A stretch of 64,000 bases of DNA from Bythopirellula polymerisocia. GTDB lineage: Bacteria > Planctomycetota > Planctomycetia > Pirellulales > Lacipirellulaceae. Shown piece by piece: positions 37,919 through 47,459 of the stretch. The stretch lies in assembly GCF_007860015.1 (NCBI RefSeq), contig NZ_SJPS01000010.1, positions 55,168 through 119,167 of the forward strand, given 5' to 3'. The first letter of the stretch is position 1; each line of letters starts with the position of its first letter. A model generated the notes under the pieces. That model was given only the letters and a program-made list of their open reading frames with translations. It had not been told where the DNA came from and searched no databases. A program made the translations under genes and the position numbers.

Positions 37919-39574
37919 ATGAAGAAGGCACTTAGATACTTGCTCTTGCTCGTGGTTGCTGGCGGCCTGGTCTACGCCCTGATACCCAGCGGCGAGGATG
38001 TTGCCCAAAAGTTGGATCGCGCCAACTTAGGTCAGGCAAAACATGTTGCTGCGGTTGACGCGCCCAGCGAAAGCGTTGCGATCGCTCTGTCGGCCGAAAA
38101 CACGAAGATTGGTTTCACCTGTGCTAAGAACCTTGCCGGCAAGACCGTCACTGTGATGGGCGGGTGGAATAGGGCGCTCGGTGGCCAGTTGCAGGGCCGT
38201 ATGCTGGTCGAACCTACAGCCAAGAAACTCTTGCAGCTCGAGCTGCAGGTCGACGTCGGCTCTCTCTGGAGTGAGCACGACCTCCTGACCGATGCGCTGC
38301 TTACCAAAGGATTCTTTCAAGTCGAAGAGCATCCGCAGGCGACGTTCGTCAGCACGTCGATTACCCCCGGCGCTCCGGAGAACAGCGCTCAAGAAGATGC
38401 CACTCACCAAATCGAAGGAAACTTCTTACTCAATGGCATCGAACGCTCGATCTCCTTTCCCGCGAAAATCGAGTTCACGCCGTCGGGGCTCACACTCCAC
38501 AGCAAGTTCAGCCTGCAGCGCAAAGATTTCAATGTCCTTTTCGTCGATAGCGGCGGCTTTGGCTTGCTAACGGACGATAATATTTCGGAACTGGTTGCAC
38601 TGGATGGTTCAATCAATGCCACTTTCGACCGCACCCCTGAGAAGCAGGAGCCACCTGAAACTGAAGAGAAGGCCCAGTCTGAAGAGCTGTTTGCCCTGAT
38701 CGATAAAAGGTTCGGCCTGTTAGAGGAGAAACTCCTCTCGATCGAGAAGAAGGTTGCTGCGCTGGAGGAGAAGAGCCAGCTTGAGCCATTTGACAAAAGC
38801 GAGGTTGAGTCGCCAGCCAACGAGTCAACCGACACTTCAAAACTTTCGTCTCATTACATCGAGACGATCCCTGCCACCCAAGTCCCGTTCGAGTTAATTC
38901 TGGTTCCTGGCGACCAAGAGGGTGGTATTCCCCCGCTCTACGTGGGCAAGTCCGAAGTGACCTGGGACGAATTCATGCCCTGGGTCGATGGCCGTGACCT
39001 GGAAAGCCCTGACCCGCTAGGTGAGTTGCGGGCAATGAAACTCCGGCCCAGCCCCCCGTATGGGGCAGTCGATCGCGGCTTCGGCATGGATCGGCGGCCC
39101 GCCTTGAGCATGTCCCGACTGTCAGCCGAACTCTATTGCCAGTGGCTTAGCGAACAGACGGGCAAGACCTACCGCCTGCCAACCGAGAAGGAATGGGAGC
39201 ACATCTACCAGCTAGGTGGAGGAAACCTCAACACACCCCCAACGGCTGAGGAGGCCGAACGTCTGGCCGTTTATGTCGACAACTCGTTCGACGAGGACAT
39301 CGACGATTGGGCGACCAAGCCAACTGCCTCGGGCCAGCCCAATAATCTCGGCATTTACGATCTGGCCGGAAACGTCTGTGAGTGGGTCACCGAAACAGGC
39401 GAGGAACGCGTTGCCCGGGGGGGCCACTTTGATTCCGACCGCGAAGAACTCGGCGTCGGTCGGCACGTCGAACACCCCGATTGGAACCGTGACTACCCGA
39501 ACAATCCCAAAAGCATCTGGTGGTTTGTCAACGCCCCTTGGGTCGGCTTTCGTGTAGTTGCGGAGGTCCAGTAG
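37919..39574 (+). CDS. YceI domain fused to a SUMF1 (formylglycine-generating enzyme-like) domain
   Basis: The 551-residue protein has an N-terminal membrane anchor or signal (LRYLLLLVVAGGLVYAL). A YceI lipocalin-like domain spans residues about 50-240 (SVAIALSAENTKIGFTC, ERSISFPAKIEFTPSG). A coiled coil follows (about 255-285, EELFALIDKRFGLLEEKL). The C-terminal SUMF1/C-type-lectin-like domain (about 315-551) has YRLPTEKEWEH, DLAGNVCEWV and VARGGHFDSD. The cysteine pair used by true formylglycine-generating enzymes is not evident, so catalytic sulfatase activation is doubtful; this is more likely a structural or binding version. YceI domains bind isoprenoid lipids. The last 47 bp overlap the convergent ApbE gene. 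Confidence 0.85.
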   Translation: MKKALRYLLLLVVAGGLVYALIPSGEDVAQKLDRANLGQAKHVAAVDAPSESVAIALSAENTKIGFTCAKNLAGKTVTVMGGWNRALGGQLQGRMLVEPTAKKLLQLELQVDVGSLWSEHDLLTDALLTKGFFQVEEHPQATFVSTSITPGAPENSAQEDATHQIEGNFLLNGIERSISFPAKIEFTPSGLTLHSKFSLQRKDFNVLFVDSGGFGLLTDDNISELVALDGSINATFDRTPEKQEPPETEEKAQSEELFALIDKRFGLLEEKLLSIEKKVAALEEKSQLEPFDKSEVESPANESTDTSKLSSHYIETIPATQVPFELILVPGDQEGGIPPLYVGKSEVTWDEFMPWVDGRDLESPDPLGELRAMKLRPSPPYGAVDRGFGMDRRPALSMSRLSAELYCQWLSEQTGKTYRLPTEKEWEHIYQLGGGNLNTPPTAEEAERLAVYVDNSFDEDIDDWATKPTASGQPNNLGIYDLAGNVCEWVTETGEERVARGGHFDSDREELGVGRHVEHPDWNRDYPNNPKSIWWFVNAPWVGFRVVAEVQ

Positions 39575-40646
39575 GTGACGGAATACGCGGTTTCTCAATG
39601 AAATTGTCGCCAGTCCCCGGAAAAATGGTACTACGAACCTCGGGGAAATGCTCTTTGAGGAGAGCATGGTATGTCGCCTGCGGTAGAATCGTACCGATAG
39701 TTGCTAAAGGATCGGAAAGCAAGCCGCGCGGTGCGACTGTGATGCACATTCGCCGGGAGGAAACTCCCAAGCCCGTGTTAGGATCGATCACGTGGCTGAT
39801 ATGCCGGCCATTCATCTGAATAAACTGAGCCGTATCGCCTGAAATACTCACTGCGCAATTGGCTAGCTGCATCGGTTTAGCCTCTGGCTGAGGCGTTTCG
39901 ACCATCCAACCTTTTTCTCCAGGCGGCGGATCGCCAAAGACTTTATCACCTCCCGCCTCGAAAGCAGCACTGCGAATGCCTTGCTCTCGTAGAATCCGCA
40001 AGGCCGCGTCGCCCGCGTAGCCTTTGGCGATACTTCCCAAATCGAGTTGCATGCCGGGCCGCATAAGTTCTGCCGTCTGTTGGTTCGAATCGAGTAGGAG
40101 TGCCTGGTAGTCGACAAGCTGACGTGTTTTTTCTAACAAGGTTGCGTGAGGCGGTTGTCCCGACTCTCTTGCTTTGCGCCAAAGGCGGACGACCGGACCG
40201 AGCGTCGGATCGTACAAGCCATCGGTCAATTCAGCCAAACGTCGCGCAAACTGAAGCACTTCAAACAATTCCGGACTAACCGCCACCGAACCCATTCCGG
40301 CATGGCCGGATAACCGAGACAACTCGCTTCCCGGTTCGAAATCCGACATCATCTGGTTGATCTGCCGAATGCGGTCAAAAGCTGCGGCTGCGGCTAGTTG
40401 ACCCTCCTCGACCGAAGGGGCCCAGAGCGTCAGGTGGACCATCATCCCCATATGAAACTGCGACACCCGAACCCGCACAAGTTGCGATTCTTCACCCGCG
40501 TCAGTGGAGCCTTGGACTGCAGCAATTGCGCTATTACCCTGCGAGCGAACCTCTTCTGCTCGCACGGCAGGCCATCGGTCACATCCACTCATCGGAAAGC
40601 AAGCTTCGAAGAAGACTAGAATCCAAATTGGCTGTACTGAACGCAT
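39528..40646 (-). CDS. apbE: FAD:protein FMN transferase (ApbE), lipoprotein form
   Basis: From the ATG at 40646 the product is 372 residues. The N-terminus (WILVFFEACFPMSGC) ends in a lipobox-like cysteine, as expected for periplasmic ApbE. Family motifs include DFEPGSELSRLS, LDLGSIAKGYAGDAAL, FEAGGDKVFGDPP and HVIDPNTG. ApbE attaches FMN to threonine residues of NqrB/RnfG-type redox proteins. The frame extends upstream to 40802, but the internal start gives the clean lipoprotein signal. Its 3' end overlaps the YceI-SUMF1 gene on the other strand, and the C-terminal tail after VRSTIFPG is likely extended by that overlap. Confidence 0.88.
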   Translation of the reverse strand: MRSVQPIWILVFFEACFPMSGCDRWPAVRAEEVRSQGNSAIAAVQGSTDAGEESQLVRVRVSQFHMGMMVHLTLWAPSVEEGQLAAAAAFDRIRQINQMMSDFEPGSELSRLSGHAGMGSVAVSPELFEVLQFARRLAELTDGLYDPTLGPVVRLWRKARESGQPPHATLLEKTRQLVDYQALLLDSNQQTAELMRPGMQLDLGSIAKGYAGDAALRILREQGIRSAAFEAGGDKVFGDPPPGEKGWMVETPQPEAKPMQLANCAVSISGDTAQFIQMNGRHISHVIDPNTGLGVSSRRMCITVAPRGLLSDPLATIGTILPQATYHALLKEHFPEVRSTIFPGTGDNFIEKPRIPSPTGPPQLHESRPKGR

Positions 40647-40784
40647 GTCTTCACCATGGCCAAACCAAAATGCGAGTGTCAAGCGGCAGACTTGGCACTG
40701 ATGATTTGCGAAATTCGGACCGTGGCCCCGGTATAACGCCGGTTTCCGTGAGCCTAAATCAACCCACATTTTCGGAGGTCGAAG

Positions 40785-40943
40785 ATGAGCGGTCAAGGGC
40801 AATCGAATTCAATTCGATATCATCTTAACGATGCGAATGCGGGGCTATCTTTGTTGAGCGTCTCTTCACGAAGGATTGAGTTAAGTGCGTTGCGGTCACA
40901 TGTCACGTTTAGGTTTCGACTTTGTCTCATTTCCACTTGGTAG
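40785..40943 (+). CDS. Possible 52-residue protein, unrecognised
   Basis: An ATG at 40785 is preceded by GGAGG at good spacing, and the frame runs 52 codons to a TAG at 40941-40943. It is divergent from apbE. The product (MSGQGQSNSIRYHLNDANAG...) matches nothing I recognise. It could be a real short gene or the surviving 5' end of a gene cut off by later rearrangement at the border of the mobile region. Confidence 0.3.
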   Translation: MSGQGQSNSIRYHLNDANAGLSLLSVSSRRIELSALRSHVTFRFRLCLISTW

Positions 40944-41188
40944 GACGATGATACGCTTTTAATCACTAGAATTGGGCATACCTCATCTTTGCGTGGTGTT
41001 CTAGAGATACCCCAGAACGTTACTAAGATTTCGCACGACTATTGGATTGATATCCACCGCAGTACGACAAGTCCTAAAGTGCGGATGAATCGTTTGTCCA
41101 GTGTTAGCTAGTTTTACTGTCCAAAGCCGCATAGCGGCACGTAAGTGGTTTTGGTAATTAGACTTCTGAACAAGAACCCGTTCAGGAG

Positions 41189-41490
41189 ATGGATGTCATG
41201 GAACGACGATTTGAGTTGCGGAAAGAGGCAATGCTGGCAGAGTGTGAAGTAGCGCCTCAAGTGTTTCGTGGAGCGGTAGAACGCTTTGACTTGGTTCTTG
41301 GTGTGTGAATCACATCGCGGAAAAAAAATGGACACCGGCAATTACAGTTCCTCAAATTCGCGATGGCATGGCAATGCTCTTGCGAGCTGCCTACAAGTGC
41401 GATACACCGACCAAAATCGCCTACAACAAAACACGTCGTTTGATCCGAAACGAAGAAGCTCGTTTCTATCACTACAAAGCACGTACCAGA
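41189..41490 (+). pseudogene. Internally deleted transposase remnant (IS4/IS701-like)
   Basis: A 39-codon frame at 41189-41308 (MERRFELRKEAMLAECEVAP and then QVFRGAVERFD) looks like the N-terminus of an IS4/IS701-group transposase. It stops and is followed in another frame (from 41305) by PQIRDGMAMLLRAAYKCD and KTRRLIRNEEARFYHYKART, which reads like a transposase C-terminus. The whole catalytic core is missing. The remnant ends where the methyltransferase reading frame begins at 41490, so the insertion probably removed the 5' part of that gene. Assignment rests on pattern recognition only. Confidence 0.45.
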
Positions 41491-43337
41491 TGGGCGAGTC
41501 GTATGAAAAGGCAGTTGCTCAGAAGGTCGAGGCGGTAACCGCTGAAGACCTGGCCGCCTACTTCGCGGAGACGGCCACCCAGAACGAGGAGCATGAAAAA
41601 GCCCTAAACAACCCTGAGACGCTTCAGGAGTTTCACACCTTCCTTCGCTAACGGAAGTTCGAAGAACTCACCGACCAGCAGCTCGCCCAGTTTGACGCCC
41701 TGGCGGCGGATGCAACCAGAATCAAACGCCAATCAAACCAAGCGAGCACCGTCACGCAGTTTCAGTCCGAGGAAGCCCACGAGATGGGCTTCTCCATCAA
41801 AGAGGGCTACCACGACAAGAAGCAAATCCCGCTCTGGATTGTGCAGCTCAGTGGCCGCGTGGAGCGGGCCACCTTCATGGAACTCAAAACCAAGGCCAAG
41901 CTGCTTGGCGGCTGGTATTCGAGTTTCAAAAAGAGCGACGCTGGATTCCAGTTCACGGCCGCAGAAGACGCCGAGAAGTTCACTTCCCTGCTTTCGGGAG
42001 ACGCAGACCGCAGCGACACGCTGGAGCGAAGCAAAGAGCGAAAGCAAATGACGGCCGCTGAAAGGCTCGAAGACCTGGCCGATGACCTTTACAAGCGGGC
42101 CGAAGAGACGATTCAGCAGAGCAAAGAATCGCTGCAAAACACCGCCCGCCGTGCCGACATGCAAGCAGGTGTTAGGGGCCGAGCTTATGCGGACCAGGCA
42201 CTTTCTCACACGCTGGTTTCCATCTCTGACGCCCTGGCGTCTGGGGAAGCCAAGTACCTGGATGGCATCCGGCACAAGACCCACGTCGAGATTTTGCAAT
42301 CGGTGTTGTACCGTGCCAAGTGGGCTCACATCCGCAGCATCAAGCAAGGCGATTCAGAAAGCATCTACGACTACCGCAGTCGCGTTGACGCGGAAGATGG
42401 CCGAGCACCGAACCTGAGTGATGTTCGCTTTGCCGAGTACCCCTACCCTTCGGTTTACAAACGGCACTTGCAAGAAGCGGTCGCCAAGTGCTCCGCTTCC
42501 AAGGGGGCCAAGATGGCGTCCGCCCAGATGGCCAAGCGAATTGCCAAAGAAGCTGAGTATGTGGAGTTCACAGAACCCCATGACATTGTGCGATTGACGG
42601 ATTTTCTGGGCAGGGCCAAGGCGGCTGGCTACGATACGACCTGGCTAGAGAGTTCCGCCATAGACTACAACCGCCTCAAGCGGGCTCAGATTGACACCAT
42701 TCACGAGCTACGCTCTGCGTTGCGTGAACTCATCCCCCACATCGGGCAGGCACGCGGTGATGACGCTGTGGAGCTGGCCGAACGAGAACTCATCGGCAAG
42801 AAGCTGGTGGGATTCTTCCCGACTCCCAAGCCCATCATCCGTCAGATGATGGAGCTGGCGGACATCCACGACAACCATCGAGTCCTGGAACCCTCCGCAG
42901 GCAAAGGCGACATTCTCGACTGCATTCGAGATGCTCACCCGAACGCTCATCGGCACGGCCTTGAGCTGTACCGCTGTCTGCAAGACGTACTTGTTGCCAA
43001 AGGGCATGAAGTGGAGTTTGCGGACTTCCTTGTGCATCAGGGCAGATACGACCGCATCTTGATGAACCCGCCTTTTGAGAAAGGGCAAGACATCGAGCAC
43101 GTCATGCACGCTTACGAGCTACTGCAGCCAGGCGGCAAGTTGGTAGCCATCATGGGTGAAGGAGCCTTCTTCCGAGGAGACAAGCAAGCCACTGCATTCC
43201 GTGAATGGATGCAGGAAATAGGAGCAGAGAATAAACAGCTGCCAGAGGATGCCTTCAAGGGTATCGACTCTTTCAGGCACACAGGCGTCCGCACCAGACT
43301 GCTGACTATCGAGAAGCCGCTTAGGCTGTTTGAGTAA
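41490..43337 (+). pseudogene. N6-adenine DNA methyltransferase-type protein, 5'-truncated and interrupted by an in-frame stop
   Basis: One reading frame spans 41490-43337 but contains TAA at 41649-41651. Sequence on both sides (ESYEKAVAQKVEAVTAEDL before, RKFEELTDQQLAQFDALA after) looks like one protein. The part after the stop, from the ATG at 41784, is 517 residues and could still be made. Its C-terminal third has the AdoMet motif VLEPSAGKGDI and the adenine-methylase catalytic motif MNPPFEKGQD. The N-terminal region is charged and helical, as in plasmid/phage-borne methylases with DUF3560-like segments. It likely modifies DNA on a mobile element. The 5' end abuts a transposase remnant. Confidence 0.7.
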
Positions 43338-43399
43338 GAATCCACTCCGTGAGATACTTCCGTCCATGAACTGAACGAACATGAAGGAGGTATCGAATC

Positions 43400-43687
43400 A
43401 TGGACAACAAAGATAAGAAATCAAGAGTGGGAATCAAGCCCGTTCATACCGTAAGAAAGGGAGCGATAGCGGCTAACATTTGGCTACGCCAAAGTCAGAC
43501 TGGATTTGTCTACTACGACTACTCCATCTCTCGGTCGTGGAAGAGCACCAACGCGGGTAAGGAAGGCTACTCGCAAAACTTCTTTCCCGACAACAAGATG
43601 CAGCTTCTCCAAGTCGTTGCCGAGGCGTCCGACTGGATTGCTGAGAAGATGGCCAACGCCGAGACGGTTGTGCTCAACGCAGCCTAA
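43400..43687 (+). CDS. Small conserved-type hypothetical protein
   Basis: The 95-residue product starts at an ATG with GAAGGAGG ahead. It contains KPVHTVRKGAIAANIWLRQ, a beta-hairpin-like YYDYSISRSW and a helical end (LLQVVAEASDWIAEKM). I recognise the general pattern from planctomycete plasmid and genomic-island proteins but know no function. It lies 62 bp after the methyltransferase gene and may share its transcript. Confidence 0.7.
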   Translation: MDNKDKKSRVGIKPVHTVRKGAIAANIWLRQSQTGFVYYDYSISRSWKSTNAGKEGYSQNFFPDNKMQLLQVVAEASDWIAEKMANAETVVLNAA

Positions 43688-43700
43688 CACCCTCAATGCT

Positions 43701-43735
43701 TGCCCACTGGCATTCTGGTCGGTGGGCATTCTTGT
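43701..43735 (+). terminator. Probable intrinsic terminator
   Basis: TGCCCAC (43701-43707) pairs perfectly with GTGGGCA (43722-43728), and TTCTTGTTT follows. It lies 14 bp beyond the stop of the 95-residue gene. Confidence 0.5.
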
Positions 43736-43829
43736 TTGGGCTCTCTGCCCAACATGAAGCCGAGCCGAATTGTCTCCCATTCTCTTGCGAGGAGACAATT
43801 TCGTTTCGTTTCATTTCCAGGAGACCGCT

Positions 43830-44009
43830 ATGACTCAACACCAACCCACACACAAGCCAGAGCCAGCACCGCAAGACGAGAACGCCCTGACCGACCAGCA
43901 AGCCAGAGAACTCGCTGACAAGGCCAAGCAAGAAGAGTACCGCAAAGCCCACCTGGCTCAACTGCGTCAGCTTCAGTGCCCTGGCTGCGGGGAGACAGAA
44001 CTCTTCTGA
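43830..44009 (+). CDS. Small helical protein with a C-terminal CxxC motif
   Basis: From the ATG at 43830, preceded by CCAGGAGA, the product is 59 residues. It is rich in Gln, Glu and Ala, predicted helical, and ends in QCPGCGETELF, half of a zinc ribbon. An in-frame extension to 43770 lacks a binding site. Function unknown. Two such CPGCGE units could dimerise around zinc (inference). Confidence 0.55.
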   Translation: MTQHQPTHKPEPAPQDENALTDQQARELADKAKQEEYRKAHLAQLRQLQCPGCGETELF

Positions 44010-44690
44010 CCCCCCTGCCCTGTTCCCTGCTTTTCGTCGGAGCCGCGTCACCTTGCTCTTCGCCAGAACCCAGAGCAAGTGAGGCCAGGCGGAGAGGAGA
44101 AGCAGGCTTCCCCCTGCTTTTTGTTGGTGAGCGTTTTGAATTGGATGCCACGCTGATTCATGCAGAAAGCACACTAAGGGCTAACCTGCGTCAGAGTTTC
44201 GCTCCGGCGCGTCGAAAATCCGGCCGTAAGATGCTGAGGTGATGTCCACCGACCGCAGTTACGGATTGGGCGGCTGTCTCCTTGGCGTCCGGTGCTGGGA
44301 ATCTGTGAACTCGCATCGGTGCCTCTGGCGCGGAGACACCTCTGCCAGTTGGCCAGCGGGATAACTAGCCGAAGATGGTCCAACCGACCGGAGTTCTGAA
44401 TCTGGCGAACTGAAGGAGGTGACGAGACCGCTGCGCTGAATTTCGTTTCGGCGGTGAGCGTGAATGCGACCGCTAGATAGCGAGACGGAGCCTTAAGTGT
44501 TTCGAAGACTACCTTTGGCGACAACACAGATCCAAGCGAGAATCAGGGAGTGCTCTCACGGCCCAAAGCAATTCTAGATCCTTGCCAACGCCAGCGATTC
44601 GCCGGTTCTTGAAGTCGCCGCGGATGCTCCAACATCACGCTCGTTGCCAAGCATCAAATCGCAGTCGGTCGCGGAAACTGATTACTTTGC
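44010..44690. other. Roughly 680 bp without a supported gene
   Basis: GC-rich sequence with no recognisable coding frame. It holds the first copy of a short repeat (44232-44262) that recurs twice beyond the LysR/sulfatase unit. Confidence 0.4.
44232..44262 (+). repeat. Short repeat copy 1, left of the LysR/sulfatase unit
   Basis: Begins TGCTGAGGT, contains TCCACCG and GCAGTTAC. About 25 of 31 positions match the copy at 47642-47672. Confidence 0.45.
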
Positions 44691-45605
44691 TTAATGCTCA
44701 ACGGCAGCTAAATCAACAATCTTGTTGACGAGTGCATTCGCTAATGGCGATGGTGTTCGGTCGCTCAACTGTACTATGCCGGCCTCTGTCGTTAACGAGG
44801 CGGCATCGACCGGTAGAGTGGTTAACAAGCCCGATTGCACCTCCGGTCGGATGGTAGCAGCCAACGCAGCGCTCACACAGTTGCTGTCTAAAACGATGCG
44901 CTTCAGCATTGAGTAGTTTTCGCATCGAATCGTTGGCAGGGGCACACTGCCGCTGTTCCGTTCCTCTTCGGTAAGCACAGCATGGAACCACCCGATGGCC
45001 CAAGGAGGCATCCGAGGCGTCGCCAGCGGATATTGTAATAGGTCGTGACGCGACACCCGTTCTTTCTCGGCCAAAGGATGCCGACTGTTACAGAACCAAA
45101 TAAACTCTTGAGCGGGCAGGGGCGATACAACAAAACGTTTATCGTCCGCTACCTCTGCGAGGTCGGCGACAAGTATTTCGATCTCTCCGGAAATGATCCA
45201 CTCCGATAATTGCTTCCAGTGGTCGACCCGGACATCCACTTGAATTCCAGGATGGTCCTGGGCCAGCGAGCCAATCGCTTGCGTAATATAAGACTCGGAC
45301 ATCGCCGGACCGACACCTATGGTCAGCGATCCGGCTTCGAGCCCACGGAACATACGAACCATCTGGTCCAAGTTCTCCAACCCGGAGAGAACGGAATTCG
45401 CGCGTGAAACAATAGCCTCGCAGATCGGGGTCGGCCCGACGTGAGATCGCGACCGGTCAAAAAGAGCTAAGCCGAATTCCTTCTCCAGACGTTGAATCGA
45501 CTTCGTGATTGCCGGCTGGCTGAGTCCTGTTTCTTGGGCCGCTTTGCCAAAGTGGCAGTGTTCATAGACAGCAACGAGATTTCGCAGATCTTTTGGCTCC
45601 GCCAT
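44691..45605 (-). CDS. LysR-family transcriptional regulator
   Basis: From the ATG at 45605 the product is 304 residues; an in-frame GTG at 45614 lies within the GGAGTG that serves as the ribosome binding site. The N-terminal winged helix has FGKAAQETGLSQPAITKSIQRLEKEFGLALFDR (shown in shorter form: AAQETGLSQPAITKSI), the classic LysR recognition helix. The rest is a periplasmic-binding-protein-like effector domain. It is divergent from the sulfatase gene at 45816, the usual arrangement for a LysR activator and its target, with a 12-bp palindrome in between. The inducer is probably a product of the sulfatase reaction or its substrate (inference). Confidence 0.92.
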   Translation of the reverse strand: MAEPKDLRNLVAVYEHCHFGKAAQETGLSQPAITKSIQRLEKEFGLALFDRSRSHVGPTPICEAIVSRANSVLSGLENLDQMVRMFRGLEAGSLTIGVGPAMSESYITQAIGSLAQDHPGIQVDVRVDHWKQLSEWIISGEIEILVADLAEVADDKRFVVSPLPAQEFIWFCNSRHPLAEKERVSRHDLLQYPLATPRMPPWAIGWFHAVLTEEERNSGSVPLPTIRCENYSMLKRIVLDSNCVSAALAATIRPEVQSGLLTTLPVDAASLTTEAGIVQLSDRTPSPLANALVNKIVDLAAVEH

Positions 45606-45632
45606 CGAACTCACTCCGGGGATTCGCTTGAT

Positions 45633-45645
45633 TTATCACGTGATA
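45633..45645. promoter_or_regulatory. Candidate LysR operator
   Basis: TATCACGTGATA (45634-45645) is a perfect 12-bp palindrome. With the preceding T it fits the T-N11-A LysR box. It lies 28 bp upstream of the regulator start, in the divergent gap shared with the sulfatase. Confidence 0.55.
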
Positions 45646-45815
45646 CCCTACGGGAATCACAATATCAATAAAGATTACTGGAGGGAATGTTGACAGGCAA
45701 GCAGAGCGAGTTAAGTTTATAATTCGGCGATTCGTGTGCCGGGTGGCAGGTGCTGCACCCCACCGCTGTTCATCGTCAGTCGACTCAACTCATCTGGACC
45801 ACGGAGATACCTGTC

Positions 45816-47384
45816 ATGATCACCAGCGTACTGCGGCCTTTTGTCGCGATGACTATGTGCCTCGTCCTATGTAGTGCCGCGCGAGCTCAAAATAAGCCAA
45901 ACATCCTCGTCATCTGGGGAGATGACATCGGCACGTGGAACATCAGCCACAACAACCGTGGCATGATGGGCTACAAGACGCCCAACATCGACCGCATCGC
46001 AAAGGAAGGCGTCGCCTTCACCGACTACTACGCGCAGCAGAGCTGTACGGCCGGTCGCGCCGCATTTATCAGCGGCTCGGTACCGGTTCGTTCAGGCATG
46101 ACGAAGGTGGGAATGCCCGGCGCCGCCGAAGGCTGGCAGAAGACCGACTGCACCATGGCCACGGTTCTAAAAAGCCAGGGCTATGCTACGGGGCAGTTCG
46201 GAAAAAACCACCAGGGAGATCGCGACGAACACTTGCCAACCGTGCACGGATTCGATGAGTTCTTCGGCAGTCTTTATCACCTCAATGCTGAGGAAGAGCC
46301 GGAGAACGAGGACTATCCCGGTGACATGGTCCTGGCCAACGGTAAGACATTTCGCGAAGTCTTCGGACCACGTGGCATGATCAAGTCCCAGGCCGATGGC
46401 CAGGGCGGTCAGGTCATAGAAAACCTTGGACCTCTGACAAAGAAGCACATGGAGACGATCGATGATGAGACCAACGCCGCGGCAAAGGACTTCATCAAGC
46501 GCCAGGCCGCGGCTGGAAAGCCCTTTTTCTGCTGGTGGAACGCAACTCGCATGCACTTTCGCACCCACGTGCGGAAGGAGCACCGCCATCCGGGTAATGA
46601 CGAATACACTGATGGCATGATCGAACACGACGCTTTGGTCGGCGAACTCGTTAAACTGATCGACGACCTCGGCCTCGCGGATGACACCATCATCATGTAC
46701 TCCACAGACAATGGCCCGCACTACAACACCTGGCCTGACGCCGGCACCACCCCCTTCCATGGTGAGAAAAACTCGAACTGGGAAGGCGCTTTCCGCGTGC
46801 CTTGCTTCGTCAAATGGCCTGGTCACTTCCCGGCAGGTGTCACGCTCAACGGCATCGTGTCGCACGAAGACTGGCTGCCGACCTTCGCTGCCGCCGCTGG
46901 CAATCCCGACATCAAGGAACAGCTCCTCAAGGGTGCCGAATTGAATGGGCGGCAATACAAGAACCACATCGACGGGTACAACCTGATCGACTACCTCAGC
47001 GGCAAGACCGACAAGTCGCCCCGCCGCGAGTTCATCTATGTCGGCGACGATGGCGCCGTGATGTCCGTCCGCTATGACGACTGGAAGGCGACCTACCTGG
47101 AGAACCGTGCGCATCAACTGGATGTATGGCGAGAGCCTTTGGTTCATCTACGAATGCCGCTGCTCTTCAACCTCCGCCGCGACCCGTTCGAAAAGGCGTA
47201 CGGGAACTCAAACACCTACCACGACTGGATGATCGACCGTGCCTATGTGCTCGGACCGATGCAGGTGGTCGCCAGCAAGTTCCTCACGAGCATGAAGGAA
47301 TTTCCGCCCAGCCAGACGCCGGGCGACTGGAGTCTTGAGTCACTAGAAAAGCAGATCAAGAACATGACCGTCGGCGGCGAGTAA
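45816..47384 (+). CDS. Secreted sulfatase of the arylsulfatase type (CTAGR active site)
   Basis: From the ATG at 45816 (ACGGAG ahead) the product is 522 residues with signal peptide FVAMTMCLVLCSAARA. The formylglycine motif is CTAGRAAFISG, with alanine at the position most often proline. Metal ligands appear in VIWGDDIGTWN and YSTDNGPHYNTW. QFGKNHQGD replaces the more usual GKWHLG. The C-terminal part has VRYDDWKATY and FNLRRDPFEKA. It probably removes sulfate from an organic ester outside the cytoplasm. It differs clearly from the sulfatase at 20920-22497, so the two likely have different substrates. Regulated by the divergent LysR gene (inference). Confidence 0.92.
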   Translation: MITSVLRPFVAMTMCLVLCSAARAQNKPNILVIWGDDIGTWNISHNNRGMMGYKTPNIDRIAKEGVAFTDYYAQQSCTAGRAAFISGSVPVRSGMTKVGMPGAAEGWQKTDCTMATVLKSQGYATGQFGKNHQGDRDEHLPTVHGFDEFFGSLYHLNAEEEPENEDYPGDMVLANGKTFREVFGPRGMIKSQADGQGGQVIENLGPLTKKHMETIDDETNAAAKDFIKRQAAAGKPFFCWWNATRMHFRTHVRKEHRHPGNDEYTDGMIEHDALVGELVKLIDDLGLADDTIIMYSTDNGPHYNTWPDAGTTPFHGEKNSNWEGAFRVPCFVKWPGHFPAGVTLNGIVSHEDWLPTFAAAAGNPDIKEQLLKGAELNGRQYKNHIDGYNLIDYLSGKTDKSPRREFIYVGDDGAVMSVRYDDWKATYLENRAHQLDVWREPLVHLRMPLLFNLRRDPFEKAYGNSNTYHDWMIDRAYVLGPMQVVASKFLTSMKEFPPSQTPGDWSLESLEKQIKNMTVGGE

Positions 47385-47397
47385 ACAGATCGTCTGG

Positions 47398-47434
47398 GGG
47401 GGTGCGGTCGATCCAGACTGCACCCCCTTTTTTT
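47398..47434 (+). terminator. Strong intrinsic terminator after the sulfatase
   Basis: GGGGGTGC (47398-47405) pairs with GCACCCCC (47420-47427), followed directly by seven T. Confidence 0.85.
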
Positions 47435-47459
47435 GGTCCATATACCCGAAAGCCAAGCT

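Noticed and set aside
41733..42347. 204-residue minus-strand frame opposite the methyltransferase
   Set aside because: Antisense shadow of a frame with clear catalytic motifs.
46167..47147. 326-residue minus-strand frame opposite the second sulfatase
   Set aside because: Antisense shadow of a well-supported sulfatase; long only because of GC-rich codon use.
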